This document shows, piece after piece, positions 10,791 to 22,295 of a stretch of 64,000 bases of DNA. Source of the DNA: Pestalotiopsis fici W106-1 (lineage: Eukaryota > Ascomycota > Sordariomycetes > Amphisphaeriales > Sporocadaceae). Numbering within the stretch: position 1 is the stretch's first letter; each line of letters opens with the position of its first letter. The notes beneath the pieces are model-generated. The model was given only the letters and a program-made list of their open reading frames with translations. It searched no databases and was not told where the DNA came from. The stretch is taken from the NCBI RefSeq assembly GCF_000516985.1, contig NW_006917103.1, positions 124,001-188,000 on the forward strand, read 5' to 3'. Position numbers and translations under genes: made by a program.

Positions 10791-12978
10791 CTATCAACCA
10801 TTGTCTTCGAGAAGTGAGAGGCTCAAAAATCGCAAGAGGGACAAGAAAAGAGTGAGCAGCTTCATTGATCGATCCGTCCCATCGTGTGCGGATCCAGGCC
10901 ACTGATATGGCAATATACGTAGTGCCTCACCCCGAAAGGAGATGCCACATTCAGGCCCTGGCCCCTACTTACCCTGTGGTTGCTAGTGGCAGATGTGTGC
11001 TAAGAACGGATCAAGCATCGCTTACGACGCAGCAATGGCATGTTCGTCATTCTACACTAGGGGACTGACTTTGCCCGGTCCTGTGGGTGGACGATTCATT
11101 AGTGGGCTTATTTATCAATATACAACAGGGGTGATGATCTTTTTTTTTTTTCCCCCCTCCCCCCGGCCTACGGAATAGTAGATACCACTGATAGTACCCT
11201 CATGTGTAGCCCGCCAAGCCCCTGAACTCGAGGACGCGCACGTTTACTACCAGTCTGCTTCGTGGGGGTGGGTGGACGACGGGATTGGCGGGGCGGCAAA
11301 TCAGCTTGGTAACCTGGAAACCATGGCAAGAAATATTGATTTCACATAACACTCCCTGGTGCGGCACCACATCAATATAGTAGCTTTGGTTTCAAGACAT
11401 GTCCTTGATTCTAGGTATAGAAAGGTATAATCGTACACAAAATATAGTTTCACTCAAGAGGTAGAGCCTTCTGCATTTAACTTTGCTACCGCCGACTTCC
11501 TTCACCCTTTTGAGCTTCCCGCCTTACCAGGCAAAAGTACACCAGACGCTGTTTACCGAAAGCACGTGGAGCTCTGCGCGGTTCGTGAACTCATGAGCTC
11601 TAGAGCTCCTCTAGAAGCCCCCAAAGCTACATGGGATACCCGCCCTCACTCCACTAAACAAGGACGATCGCAAGTCTTTGAGCGATCAAATCCATCCCCT
11701 CAGCCCCCCGTCTGACCCATTCGAATCCCTGGCGCCCTGCCACCCTGCGTAAGCGAAAGACCACATCTCGTCTATCCAAAGCCGCAACCAGTGCAACCCA
11801 CATGGTTGTCTGCCGTCACTAAATCAGGTGCGGATCAGTGTGGGCGAATGAATTCATCGTCCTAGCGTTCAATGGGCGAGGAATCCCTTGCCAGAAGGTC
11901 GTCTTGGATTACCATCGCCGTCTGATCTAAAGACAAGGCAGCGCAATCACGTCTCACAGAGGACAGAAACGAATGCTTTGCTTCGCAACAGCTAGGTAGC
12001 CGTCCATTAATTTTATCAGGCCATCTATCTCTTTCGCTGTGTTGCGAATGAAATGATTCAAGTTCAGAGGCCACGTCAATCTACTGGCTGGGCACGGTCA
12101 AAACCCCGCCCGTCGGAGAGCATGTCCTCTTGGTTGCAATCATTGGAGGATACATCATTCTGGTTCGGCCCTTGCTTCTTGTTCTCGGCCAAAACCAAAC
12201 ACGCCAATGTGCTCATGGCAGCTTGTGATGGCGTTTTGCCATTGGCCAAATAGACATCTACAACGGTAGTGGGCTGGTACCGACCATCTTTGCGGTATCC
12301 AAGATCTTGTCCCCGTTTCAGATATTCCAAAGCTTAATCCAGGCCTGCCTATTTTGGGAGAGCTCGGATTCCAGGTACCAAACAGTCTTGTTATCACAAG
12401 TGCCCGCGATAGCAACAAAAGACAACATGCCCGTGACACCTGCGGTGCAACTGACTGGGCACTTTCTTGGCAGCTGCATCTCCCACCTTCTAATAACATA
12501 TCCAAGCATGTGGGAAACAAATCCCAGGCGGGCGATCGCCTCCGGACCGAAGCATCATGACAAGCGATACGATAGCAATGTTGCAATGAGTGAGACGTGT
12601 TTGCTTAAGCGAATGGGATGGCGATTTGCCAATCAAAACCTATATTACTTTGATAGACTATATTCCGTTATTTGAGAATACAACTCCTCTCAAGCCAGTT
12701 AGAAGCTGCTGTGGTTTTGGGAAATACGATCAATCCATTGTAGAAATCGTAGCTTCAAATTTTAAAGGGCGTCAACTACCTTCAAAATCTGTCACAGAAA
12801 GACGTAATTGGGAACCATGAAACGCTCAGAAAACCAAATTCGTGCAATTGGTCTGGAATTTGCAAGTAGATGCGACGACTATTTACACTGCTTTAATGTG
12901 GAGTCGAGTATACAAAACTCGACGGCTCAGCCTGGCATGGCAAGAATGTCCGCTAGATTTGTAGTAATCTCAAGACCA
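10791..12978. other. Intergenic, no supported gene; poly-T/poly-C tract
   Basis: About 2.2 kb. It includes a striking homopolymer run near 11138-11165, about 13 T followed by C-rich sequence. Overlapping short frames on both strands at 12050-12830 show no recognisable family or consistent splice structure. Confidence 0.5.
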
Positions 12979-13873
12979 CTAGCTTTTGTCCTGGCTGCGA
13001 GTTCGCGTACTCACGAGGTCGCCTTGTTCTCTTGGCGCAGACTCCTTCCTCGTTTTCAAAGACGTCTTTGCATTGGTGTCTTCGTGATTGGTGGCATCGT
13101 TGGAGTCGTGATTCTGTTCCCCTGATTTCTTGGACTTGGTGGATTTTCCGGTATCAACCGCAGAGTCTTCGCTCGCTGCTTCACCATCGTCATCGTCCTT
13201 GGCCTCTTCATCTTCCTCACTGGCCTCCTCCTCCTCGTCATCTTTATAAACATCTTCGTCCCCATCATCATCGTCTTGATCCTTTTCTGCACCATTCTTG
13301 GCCTTCATGTCATTGTCTTCATCAACATTTTCTTGCTCTTTCTTTTGTTTCTTGTTGGCTTGCTTGCCACCCTTCTTGACTTCCTTTCCTTCCATGTTCT
13401 TGGTGTGAGGGTCTTTGGTATCATCATTCTTGCGGTCCTCGTCTGATCCACCGTCCTCCTCATCCTCGTCAACCTCTTGGCTCCCTGCCTTGCGCTTCTC
13501 GCCATGATCCTTCTCGGAACTTTCTTGCTGTTTACCATTTGAGGAATTCTTTTGTTCAATGGTGAGCTCAGAGGCTCTTTTGACCACATCATTCCCAGAG
13601 CGCTCCACATGGACCGCGGGATTGTCTGGAGATGCATTCTTCTTGATGGTATTGCCGCGCTTAGACTTGATCGCAATCTCGCCGTCATGCTTGGTTTCGG
13701 CGACCGTTCCGCCAGGAGCACCTCCTCCCCAGCTCCAGCTGACTGCGATACATTAGATCTTAGTACAAGTACACTGGAGATGTGCGCTCGTGACTATGCC
13801 TGGTGGTCTACTGTACGCGCCACAATGTGAATATCTTACCTTTGTCACCCTTCTCAGGTTCACTTCCAGCCAT
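12979..13873 (-). CDS. HVA1-type Tudor-domain protein with highly charged C-terminus
   Basis: Exons 13873-13840 and 13742-12979 give 265 residues. The first exon encodes MAGSEPEKGDK; the 97-nt intron splits the next Val codon, giving GDKVSWSWGGGAPGGTVAE. Residues about 8-70, including SKRGNTIKKN, NPAVHVERSGNDVVKRASEL, match the hypervirulence-associated HVA1 (DUF2945) Tudor-like domain, a small beta-barrel found in fungi and bacteria whose ligand is poorly known. The rest, about residues 75-265, is disordered and dominated by Asp, Glu and Lys, with long acidic runs (DDDDGDEDVYKDDEEEE) and lysine blocks that could serve as nuclear localisation signals. Without the intron the frame lacks both an ATG and the first Tudor strand. 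Role unproven; chromatin or histone contact is a guess based on the fold and acidity. Confidence 0.82.
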
Positions 13874-14731
13874 GATGGACGATCGTGTGAAATCTTACAA
13901 AGATTGGCGGTTGATGCAAATTCCGCGATGATAATCGTTTGGGCGCACCAAAAAACAATCGGACAAGTCGTGCAAAGGCAGGGCAATCTTGGTTTTGGAC
14001 AGTCAATTTTCCTCAACTCCAATTGCGACGAGGCAGTTCTTATTGACCTTTATCAGCCGCTGACGCGGCTGATGCAATTAGACGTCCTTGTCGCGTTCCT
14101 TGCGCATCCGAGAGTCATTACATCATATCGATGAATCATTACTGCTCTAGCGGAGGTTTAGTTCTCTGGAGAACCCCGCGGCCCCTGCGTTTCTAGCCCT
14201 TCTTTACGACATGTAGTGACGGTCGCCAGATCAGAGTAAATAGATTGCAAGAAACACGATTTATACGTTCCGAGTCGATCGTAATGTGATTCAGCATCTT
14301 TTACAGTCTGCGGCCAGAAATTGGCCTTATTATGTTTCTACCAAAACCCACTTGCACTGCTTGGCATCTTACTCACAGCAAGCATAGAACCAGTTTTCCC
14401 CCATACTTTGAACTGAATTCTGCCAAACTTAGACAAATGGGTTGATCTAACACTAGTTTTTTTCTTGCAGGCCCGTGGTACATGTCACCAGAGTCGGTTG
14501 CTTTACGCCATTGCGTACTGCAAACCTTTTACTCAGCCACCCAAGGAGTCTTTCGCATTTACCGGACCGCAGCCTACCGTGAATTGTAGCACTTTGCTCA
14601 TTGCCCTTCTAGCTCGATTATATTAATCAAGACATATCACTTTCTAGTCCCCATGATATTGAGGTATATCACCATGTTATCACTGCGATAGGGGCAACTC
14701 CAGGAGTACACCAACGAAGAGTATAATTCTT
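13874..14731. other. Intergenic between HVA1-like gene and GH106-like gene
   Basis: About 0.86 kb containing the HVA1-like promoter and the 3' flank of the rhamnosidase gene. The only notable structure is the inverted repeat at 14052-14073, listed separately. Confidence 0.55.
14052..14073. repeat. Perfect inverted repeat, 9-bp arms, 4-nt loop
   Basis: ATCAGCCGC, then TGAC, then GCGGCTGAT: a perfect palindrome about 180 bp upstream of the HVA1-like start codon. It contains CCGC/GCGG half-sites that could be a protein-binding site or a hairpin in the 5' UTR. Function is not known. Confidence 0.7.
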
Positions 14732-17672
14732 CTAGAATAGATAAGCCTTGGAAAATGGTTGAATAGTAACACCAGTCAGCCCAAAGCTCTGGGACGAAAG
14801 CCCAGAATAAACAGCCGGGTAAGTTGCCTTCATCCTATTTAATAAGGAAGAAGCTAGCTCAACTTCAATCAAATTGGTCCCATTTTTCAACCATTTACTT
14901 ATATCAAAGTTCAGTTCCATCTGGTCCAATGGTGGAACAGATATGCCGTTTAGTTTCATACGGAATGAGCCATTGAATTTTGCAAACTTTACATAGTAAC
15001 CAGTAGTGTTCTTTTCTGTAATTGTGGAAAATGTTGCAGAATATGTAGCGTTTCCAGAGGTGTCGAGGAGTTCAGGGATTAATGTCCAAGGCTGCAAAGC
15101 TTGTAGCTGGAGTTCATGACGGATCTTTTTCGTAGAGGTAAAGTCGCCATTCGCATCTTCTGGTTGCCAATCATCAACTACCAATGTCCAGTTACTCAGT
15201 TCCAAGGCTTGTCCTGGGTCATCCATTGTAAAGGTTTTCAATGTACCATCCTGTAGTTGTGCCTGGAAGGTCCCGCCAGCGGTGCTATGAGCAATCAATT
15301 GTTCCCCTGATTCGTCTCGTGCTAGTGATTCTACCGTCATGTTTGTAGCATGAAGGACATCATAAGGCACTGGCACTATCGCAATCAAGGTCGATTGTAG
15401 CGACTGGAGTTGTATTGGAAAGCTCAACCGTCCTTGCGTGATGGAGTACAGTGGCAAGACGGTGGCGTTGCCGGTCCACGGATCCAGTTGCACAGGCGCG
15501 ACCAGGGAGCTTCGTATAGGGACTGAAACTGTCTGCTGTACTACTTCCGATGATGAATTACAGACGAAATAGTACATGTCGAAAGCATCAAACTCGCGCT
15601 TGATGTGAGTCAAATGTGAAGATTCATATTGTGTCGCGGGTGAAACTCCAAGTTGTGCAAGTCCAGACGCGATATCATTTCTGTCAACATTTGCCACATT
15701 GTCGAGCTTTAACATCTTTTTGATAAAAGTCGCCACAGACGTCGAGTTGATGGATCCTAGGCCAAAAGGTCGAGGAGATGACCAGTTGCCAATCAAAAGT
15801 ATAGGCAGTCCAGACTCTGCATAATGCTCTAGCAGAGACGCCGTGCCAACGGTGAGTGTTGGAGCGTACCCGGCGAGCGCGTCACCGTCTACAGCAAGAA
15901 CACTATAGTTTCCCGCACCTGGTGCAAGTCTTTGACCAGACACGGTCGCTTTCGGCAGATTGAGAACGCCATAGTCCACATATGTAGTTGTCCAGCCCAA
16001 GTTTGCTCCATCACTCGTGAAATACGGGCCAACATACGAGTCCTGTGCATGACCATTCTGGCGAAAGAAGGCACAATCATATTTGGCCACACCCATCCGT
16101 GCAAAGTACTGCGTTCGGCCCAGATATCCGGTAAAGTCTCCTGCGTGAAGCCAGGTGGGATGGCGAGGGCCCCAACTTTCAGAGTACCCGACGACACCAT
16201 TGATGGGCGTAAAGGCTGCCCATCCCGGCCATGTTGCATTGGGTCCCCGAATGTATGAAAATCCGTGGAGCACATTCCGAGTGACCCCAGCAGCAAACTC
16301 TGGATTGACAGTACCAAGAATCTTTCTCCAGCTCGTGGCATACGCTCCTTTGGAATACGCCCCCAACTCGTTTGACAAAACATTCAAGCCAGCCATGTTT
16401 GTTGCTCCTGCAAGTGTTCTGTATTGGTCGAGTACCTTGAACCCAAGAGACTCGCCTTCCGGGATGTCGAGTCCTGTTGCCAGTCTCATGCTATCCAGAC
16501 CTAGGATACCATACACCTGTGCTCTGTACAGTAAACCGCGATCTCCAAGCCATTTCTTAATCGGCTTGACATGGTAATCCTGGTACAGGTCGCTGAGTGT
16601 ATCTGCATAGTCGTGTAATGCTCCCTCCCGGACTGCATCATCTGGGAAGAGAAAAAGGTATGCATTGTTTTTATACTTGGTGACAATAGGGAGGACAGTC
16701 CTAATGTCATAGCCACGACGCTGTTCAAATTCTTTCATGTAGTTGGTTGTCCAATAATTGGCACTCACCATTTCCAAAGAGTCCTCAAACAGTGCCGTTG
16801 GTCCCACTGCTAAGAGTGACTGGACTTCCGCTGCAAGTATGTTGACATCCCAGTAGTCTAGAACAGAATTACAACCCAGAGTGCCGAAATGATCCACAAC
16901 ATATGTTGCCGAGTTGGTATGTGGATAGTCCTCTGGCTGTTGGCCTGTACCGCGGACAAAGGCCGAGTATATAAGCCACGTTGAGTTGTCCGGGGGGTCA
17001 AATTCAATTTTGCCGTCCACCACGCTAGCTGTCAAATCCATCATGGAGCCGTACTCGAGGTAGACTGGGTTCGACGTGGAATTGCTGCGCTGATCCAACC
17101 GCCAGGCCTGTACCGCGACTAGTGTCTGAATAGTGACATTTCCTTTTGGGTTTGAGAATGGCGGGGGAACCGGGCCGGCAAAAGTCGATGCTGTGACAAA
17201 GGACTTTCCAAACACAATCTCCTTGGCGGCTGCGTCATCATCAGCACCAATAGATTGGGAACCCATTGGCCAGCTGGGACCAAACGCAGTGTCATGACCG
17301 AGGCCGAGTTTGTTCGCCTCCTCCAGAGCCGCTGTAAAGGCTGTAAGCCACGGCTCCGAACCCCAGCCGTGCGTGGTGCTCTCATAATCGATTCCCTCGG
17401 CGAGACTGTGATGAACATCCTCAATCTCGAATCCCCCAAAACCCGCCTCGGCAATCTGCACTACCTCGGCGCGGATCTCGTCTGGGTCGACGACACCGTG
17501 TGGCCACCACCATCGAATGTAGGGCCTGTCAGTCGTTGGCGGAGATGCAAAACCCTCGAGAAAGGCTGAAAATTGTGACGATGCCCCCAAGAGGCTGACC
17601 ACAGCTGAAGCCACCTGTGCGCAAGTTAATTGTATAATTCAAACACCTTTCTTTGAAATAATTCCTTACCAT
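14732..17672 (-). CDS. Secreted GH106-like alpha-L-rhamnosidase
   Basis: The main exon, 17614-14732, has no usable ATG near its 5' end but starts directly after a consensus acceptor. The upstream ATG at 17672-17670 abuts a GTAAGG donor, so the best model is a first exon of just three bases plus a 55-nt intron, giving 961 residues beginning MVASAVVSLLGASS. That start acts as a plausible signal peptide. The mature N-terminus has RPYIRWWWPHGVVDPDEI and EAGFGGFEIEDVHH, typical of GH106 family catalytic domains, with later GWGSEPW and FGPSWPMGS. The C-terminal part reads as beta-sandwich modules. GH106 enzymes remove rhamnose from pectic or glycosidic substrates outside the cell; the exact substrate here is unknown. 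Many potential N-glycosylation sites are present. A longer first exon further upstream cannot be excluded. Confidence 0.82.
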
Positions 17673-18233
17673 AGTATCGAGCAGACCAATATTCAGATGC
17701 AAAAGTTGATGGTCTGAAATCAAGCTTTCCAGCAGTCTATAGGTAAGCTGTTTACTTGATAAACGAAATCGTTTTCAAGCCTCATATATATTCGTCTTTA
17801 TGGCTAGCTCCTTATTGGTGGGAATGGTTGGCAGTCTGCATCGCTGGGAGAAAGGTGCAATACTCTCGTCGTTTCGTTGCATCTCGAGCCGCAATCTTGC
17901 ACCACCATTGGCCTTGAGGCGGGGCCGTGTGGTCAAGATTTCGTCAATGGCCCCTGGATTTCGGTCATTCTCTGTGTACGATCTCATCGACTTGAAGATT
18001 CCACAATAATAAACCTATCCTAGTGCTTCTGCGCATGTTTTTAATTGTGTGCATGGCTATAGAGGTTCCTCGTGACTGTGAAATGTAATCATGACACATC
18101 TTGAGTCATTTTCTATATATACACGAAATACAGGACCTTTTCATCCTGCGCTTCAAGGCTTCAGCGCTCACACAAAGCCTCGGGGTGTAATAGATGAGTT
18201 TTCAAACATTATCTCCCATGTCGGGGATCGTGC
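17673..18233. other. Intergenic, promoter of the GH106-like gene
   Basis: About 0.56 kb between the rhamnosidase start and the stop of the dienelactone hydrolase, both on the minus strand. No gene seen. Confidence 0.6.
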
Positions 18234-19214
18234 CTAAGCCCAGTTCTCAAACCATCTAACAGCTTGGAAAAAGGCAGACTCCTTGCCAAATTTCTGCTGC
18301 GGGTCGCTGACATTAGCCCGGACACCGAACCCATGGCTTGTCCCACTATATAGAGCGACATTGTAGGGCTGCGTCGTATTACCCAAAAGCGCTGTAATAT
18401 TGTGTCTGCGCTCTGGTGGCATCATGCTGTCGTTTTCAGCGGCCGCCATGGCGACGGGACCCTCAATCGCCAGAATCTCGCTGTCCTCTAGAAGCGATGG
18501 ATGTGCAGCAAAGCTGGCGTCTACACCCTTGCCTGAGGCTGCGTACCGGAAGGCGTAGCGACCTCCAAAGCAGTAGCCAGTGGCCTGCGTAGAATGGCAA
18601 ATCAGTTTTCACGCCGCTGTCATGATCCATCTTGCTCATGTGAGCTAGAAGCATTTCTTACCACAATCTTTGTTACTCCAACCGTCTCCTTGAGGTAATT
18701 GACTGCAACGTCGATAAGAGGATCCGTCGTCTCGGGACCGTGCTCTGCAAGAAACTCTGTAATGTTGAAACCGGGCTCATTCATGTCCAGCGGCGAAGGC
18801 GTGCCATTAAACAAATCAGGAGCAACGGTCAAGAAACCGGCGCGGCCAAATGAATCCGCAAGTCTATCTTGTTCATTAGACAAGAGTACTCTCAACTGGG
18901 CGTAATGGACAAGGAAATGGCCGCTCACAGTCTGTTCTGCGTCAAGTTTATGCCATAGACGTCTGTCAAATACAAGACTGCCGTGTCGGATACATTTCCG
19001 GTAATGTAAAGGTTTACTTGTATCTCGTTAGTCGAGATCTGTGGTAGTTGCTCAACACAAACGAGAATGCAATCGTCATACCTCCATCATGTACCTCTTC
19101 ACGTCCGACCGAGTCCCCCTCATGGGCAATGACCGATACATCATCGACTGGGCACTTGGCTGCACATAGACCAACGACGGCCAAGAAATATAAGAGTGTA
19201 GCTTGTACGTGCAT
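18234..19214 (-). CDS. Secreted dienelactone hydrolase family protein
   Basis: Four exons, 19214-19082, 19016-18929, 18863-18662 and 18584-18234, give 257 residues with consistent phases; the first intron has a CTAAC branch site. Residues 1-19 (MHVQATLLYFLAVVGLCAA) are a signal peptide, so the product is secreted or enters the vacuolar route. The Cys-Asp-His triad of the family is complete: Cys146 in GYCFGGRY, Asp193 in AAENDSM, His225 in GTSHGFG. Bacterial relatives hydrolyse dienelactone in chloroaromatic degradation; fungal relatives are broad lactone or ester hydrolases with mostly unknown substrates. About 0.64 kb upstream lies an epimerase/reductase in the same direction. A shared pathway is possible but only inferred from position. 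Confidence 0.9.
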
Positions 19215-19855
19215 TGTTGCGATGGACAATGAAGGCGTCGGCTGGCCACACAGAGGATGAACAGTTTGTTCCTACTTTTATTTATACCAGAAAACACGGG
19301 GATTCAATTTTCAGGTTTTTCAAGTCTTGCGCGCATTGCGACCGGGAAGCTCCCTTATCCAAAAGCCTAAATCCGAGGTCAAGCCCGAGCAGGACTCTGG
19401 GCAAAATACAACATGGGCTGGAGACCTCCAAGCCAATACTGGGACAGTATCATCGTGCGCGTAGGCCAAGGATACCCACCTTGCAACGTTGACGGGGCAC
19501 GTCCACCAATAGAGCCACCACGTCGATTGCGGGGTGGGCAAGTATAACGTTTCTCTAGTTGCTTTTCGCTTAGTGAGGACCCCTGAACACATTTTCCAAG
19601 AGCCGAGAGGTATGGAGGTGGCTGGCCCGTGTTCTGTCTTTGTCAAGATTTGTCATGCGGATGAACACAGAAACCTTTCACAGTTGATCGGGGCATGTGT
19701 AATCCCTAGTCTTTAACGCAAATAGAAAAGTACAAAGCAGAGATTGACGCGCCACCAAAAACCATTGGCAGATGGTATTCTTCCCAGATTTGATCCTCTA
19801 ATCCTACTACCGTCATGTCAAATCATGGTGCCTTGGACTTGTGCTTGCTTCACTA
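19215..19855. other. Intergenic, promoter of the dienelactone hydrolase
   Basis: About 0.64 kb between two minus-strand genes. No supported gene. Confidence 0.6.
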
Positions 19856-21067
19856 TCAAGCACTTTTCGCCAGCCGGAAAAGGTAATTTCTCACGCCAAC
19901 AATTGTATCTTTTAATGTTGGCTTGGAGAATTCCAAAGATTCCGCGGCTTTGCTACCATCAGCCTTCCAGTGGTTGCTACGATGACCTGGATTACCCGTG
20001 GGCACTCTGCTCTTGCTATCTTCATCAAGATCTGATGAAATCAGGTAGTCACAGAGTTCCTGGTTCTCATAAGCACCATTGACGACCAGAAACCGCTCTC
20101 CACCGGCCTTTGAGGACGAGAGCGCAGAGATCTGGGCCTCGGCAAGTGACGTGACTGCTGTCCATACTAGTTGTTTCGTGTCAGGCTTGGGGTTTACTGC
20201 AACAAGACAAATATTCACTTACTCGGTACTGTAGTCTGCGGAACATCCTTCTTATCAAACATATCCCAAAGAGCCGCGTTAGTCTGGGCGAGCTCCTGAA
20301 CGGTGCCGACTGAGCCATCAACAGGAGCGCCAAAGACAATGCCGGGACAAATCGTGACCAAATCCCACTTGCTCTGTTCTCTGCACAATTTCCTCACTTC
20401 GCGCTCAGCCAGCGCCTTGCTACCCTGATATGAAAGCATCAACTCGGGAGCTTTGCTGGCTTGTTCATACGTTGTCGGATTCCAGTCATCCTCTGTATAT
20501 ACCTTGCTAGGCAGTGATCCCGATGGCGATGGGTCAAAAACGGCCGCAAAGCTGCTGCAGTATACTAACCTGGTCACGCTCTCATTCGCGTCAGCCGCAT
20601 GGCAAATGGCCTGAATCCCTAAACGGTGGTTAGTTGTTCTTGCTTGTTTACATGGGAGTCAACTCAAAAGTCCAAAATCCGTGTCCAGGTCACAACACTT
20701 TTCAGCGAGGAAAGAAACATTATTGAATACTGACCTGGACACATTGGAGAGCCGGGAGAACCAAGTCGTTTTCAAAGTCTGAGCCTGTCGTCATTGGAGG
20801 TGCTGCTAGATGGATAATAGCATGGCAATGCTGAGCTGCCTGTACAAAGGCGTCGGCCCTGGTAATGTCTGGCACCACGTGCATCGTGAGTCGCGGGTGG
20901 TTGCGATGGACTGCTTGCAGGTGTGCGGACATTTGCGAACTCTGCACGGTAGCTTCTACTTGATGCGGCGTCTTTTCGAGGAGCTCCCGGACGACATGAT
21001 GACCGATGAAGCCATTGCCGCCAGTCACAAGCACCCGACCTTTGCGCTGAGGGTCCACTGGAGCCAT
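19856..21067 (-). CDS. NAD(P)-dependent epimerase/reductase (extended SDR, 3-beta-HSD/DFR type)
   Basis: Three exons, 21067-20735, 20610-20223 and 20166-19856, give 343 residues. The Rossmann motif is RVLVTGGNGFIGHHVV near the N-terminus; the catalytic site has SS in VYCSSFAAV and YxxxK in SYQGSKALAERE. This fits extended short-chain dehydrogenases such as dihydroflavonol reductase-like or 3-beta-hydroxysteroid dehydrogenase-like enzymes, which reduce ketones or oxidise alcohols with NAD(P)H; the substrate is unknown. The first intron is placed to end at ...TTCAG before GCCATTTGCC because the earlier TAG acceptor breaks the frame. The second intron could end after 26 nt (inserting 10 residues) or 56 nt; I chose 56 nt because it has a CTGAC branch site and a normal length. 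Confidence 0.85.
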
Positions 21068-21785
21068 TATATCTGCTCGGATATGCCCACGTAGGATTCG
21101 ATACCTGTGTAGGTACAGACGGTGCGTATTTCGTGTCAATTACCAAGTATCAGATTAAAGCAAAAAACAAAAAAGTCCAAAAGTCATTTGCCGTTCATGT
21201 GCATACATTGACCTATTACGAAAGCATGTTCTCTACTTGCAAATAATGTTGGCAGGAGCTGATTTCTTGGCCAGGAACAAAGCGTCCGCCCGTGGGGTCG
21301 CGCTGGTGGAGACTGGAACCAACCATGTGGCAGAAGAGGTGGGCTAACGACATCATCGATGTTGACATTTACCACTACTAGCGCAAAGTGTGCACATTGG
21401 ATCAGATTAGAGATCGGAACTCGTCAGGCTATCAATGGTTATGTACCTAGTTCATGGATGCGCGGATCTTATTCCTTCAAACATGATATTGCGTGCTACT
21501 CTACGCTCTGCAATTGGGATATTCTAATCTCGAGAATTCATGCCCGAGAATGTAGTATCTTTGAGGAATTGCCCTTCTGTAGGCATGCTACGAAATACCA
21601 TCTTATATTATCCGTGGCCTCAAACCACATGAGCAGCTTGATGGCGATCCCGCAGCGTCAAATGGCGCCTAATTGCTTTCCCCCTTGTCTGAGAAAGGCA
21701 CACACAGTACGACCTGCCGTTGTTCCCAAACTTGATACTTCAATCCGACCCGAGACAAGTACAAATTCGGAGAGCGTCTCAAGGT

Positions 21786-22295
21786 CTAATTCCTCAATCC
21801 CCTTTTCAATATGCGCAAAGATGCGTTCCTACGTTGCCGAATTCCGGAAACTAGCGACGACTTACCAAAGAGGTAAATACCTCCTACCGTGCCTAGTTGC
21901 CCACGATTAGGAGAGATATCAATAGACAACTCTACATGTGCACGCGACCAGGCATGTGGTAGTATTGGGTCCAGTCTAGACAACAGACTGGACCCTGATA
22001 GACGCAGGGATCTATTATTTGCTCGCGGCGACAGAATTTCCGTTTTCAAGTTGTCGAATTTTGCGAGCTCTTCCATTAGCTGGTGGGGGCAGTAGATGGT
22101 CGGCGGGCACAATTCTAGCGGTCCCTTCAGGTGGGACTTGACATGACCTTCCGGAATCAGTGCGGCCTCTCGCTCCAGTGGGAAGAGGGCCGCCCTCAAT
22201 AATAGCATGCATGCATCGAGCGCTCGATAGTCATACCCGAGGCCAAGGTTCGATTCTTCTGTCTGCTTGACGAGCCATTCTCGTGTGCGAAGCAC
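21786..22295 (-). CDS. Unassigned open reading frame, possibly not a gene
   Basis: A 169-codon frame without a family I recognise. The first codon is not ATG. A consensus acceptor (CTTGTAG) lies just upstream at about 22297-22303 and a GGTAAGT donor near the 3' end, so it could be an internal exon of an unresolved gene. It includes the stretch MLLLRAALFPLEREAALIPE, which looks amphipathic. A perfect hairpin lies inside it. It could equally be a chance frame. Confidence 0.2.
   Translation of the reverse strand: MLRTREWLVKQTEESNLGLGYDYRALDACMLLLRAALFPLEREAALIPEGHVKSHLKGPLELCPPTIYCPHQLMEELAKFDNLKTEILSPRANNRSLRLSGSSLLSRLDPILPHAWSRAHVELSIDISPNRGQLGTVGGIYLFGKSSLVSGIRQRRNASLRILKRGLRN
21967..21995. 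repeat. Perfect inverted repeat, 11-bp arms, 7-nt loop
   Basis: GGGTCCAGTCT and AGACTGGACCC flank AGACAAC. It would form a stable hairpin in DNA or RNA. It lies within the unassigned ORF at 21786-22295 and its function is unknown. Confidence 0.75.

Noticed and set aside
12155..12675. Overlapping ORFs on both strands of 120-143 codons
   Set aside because: They mirror each other on opposite strands and neither resembles a protein family.
22240..22256. tRNA B-box-like GGTTCGATTC
   Set aside because: No matching A box or cloverleaf at the proper distance upstream.
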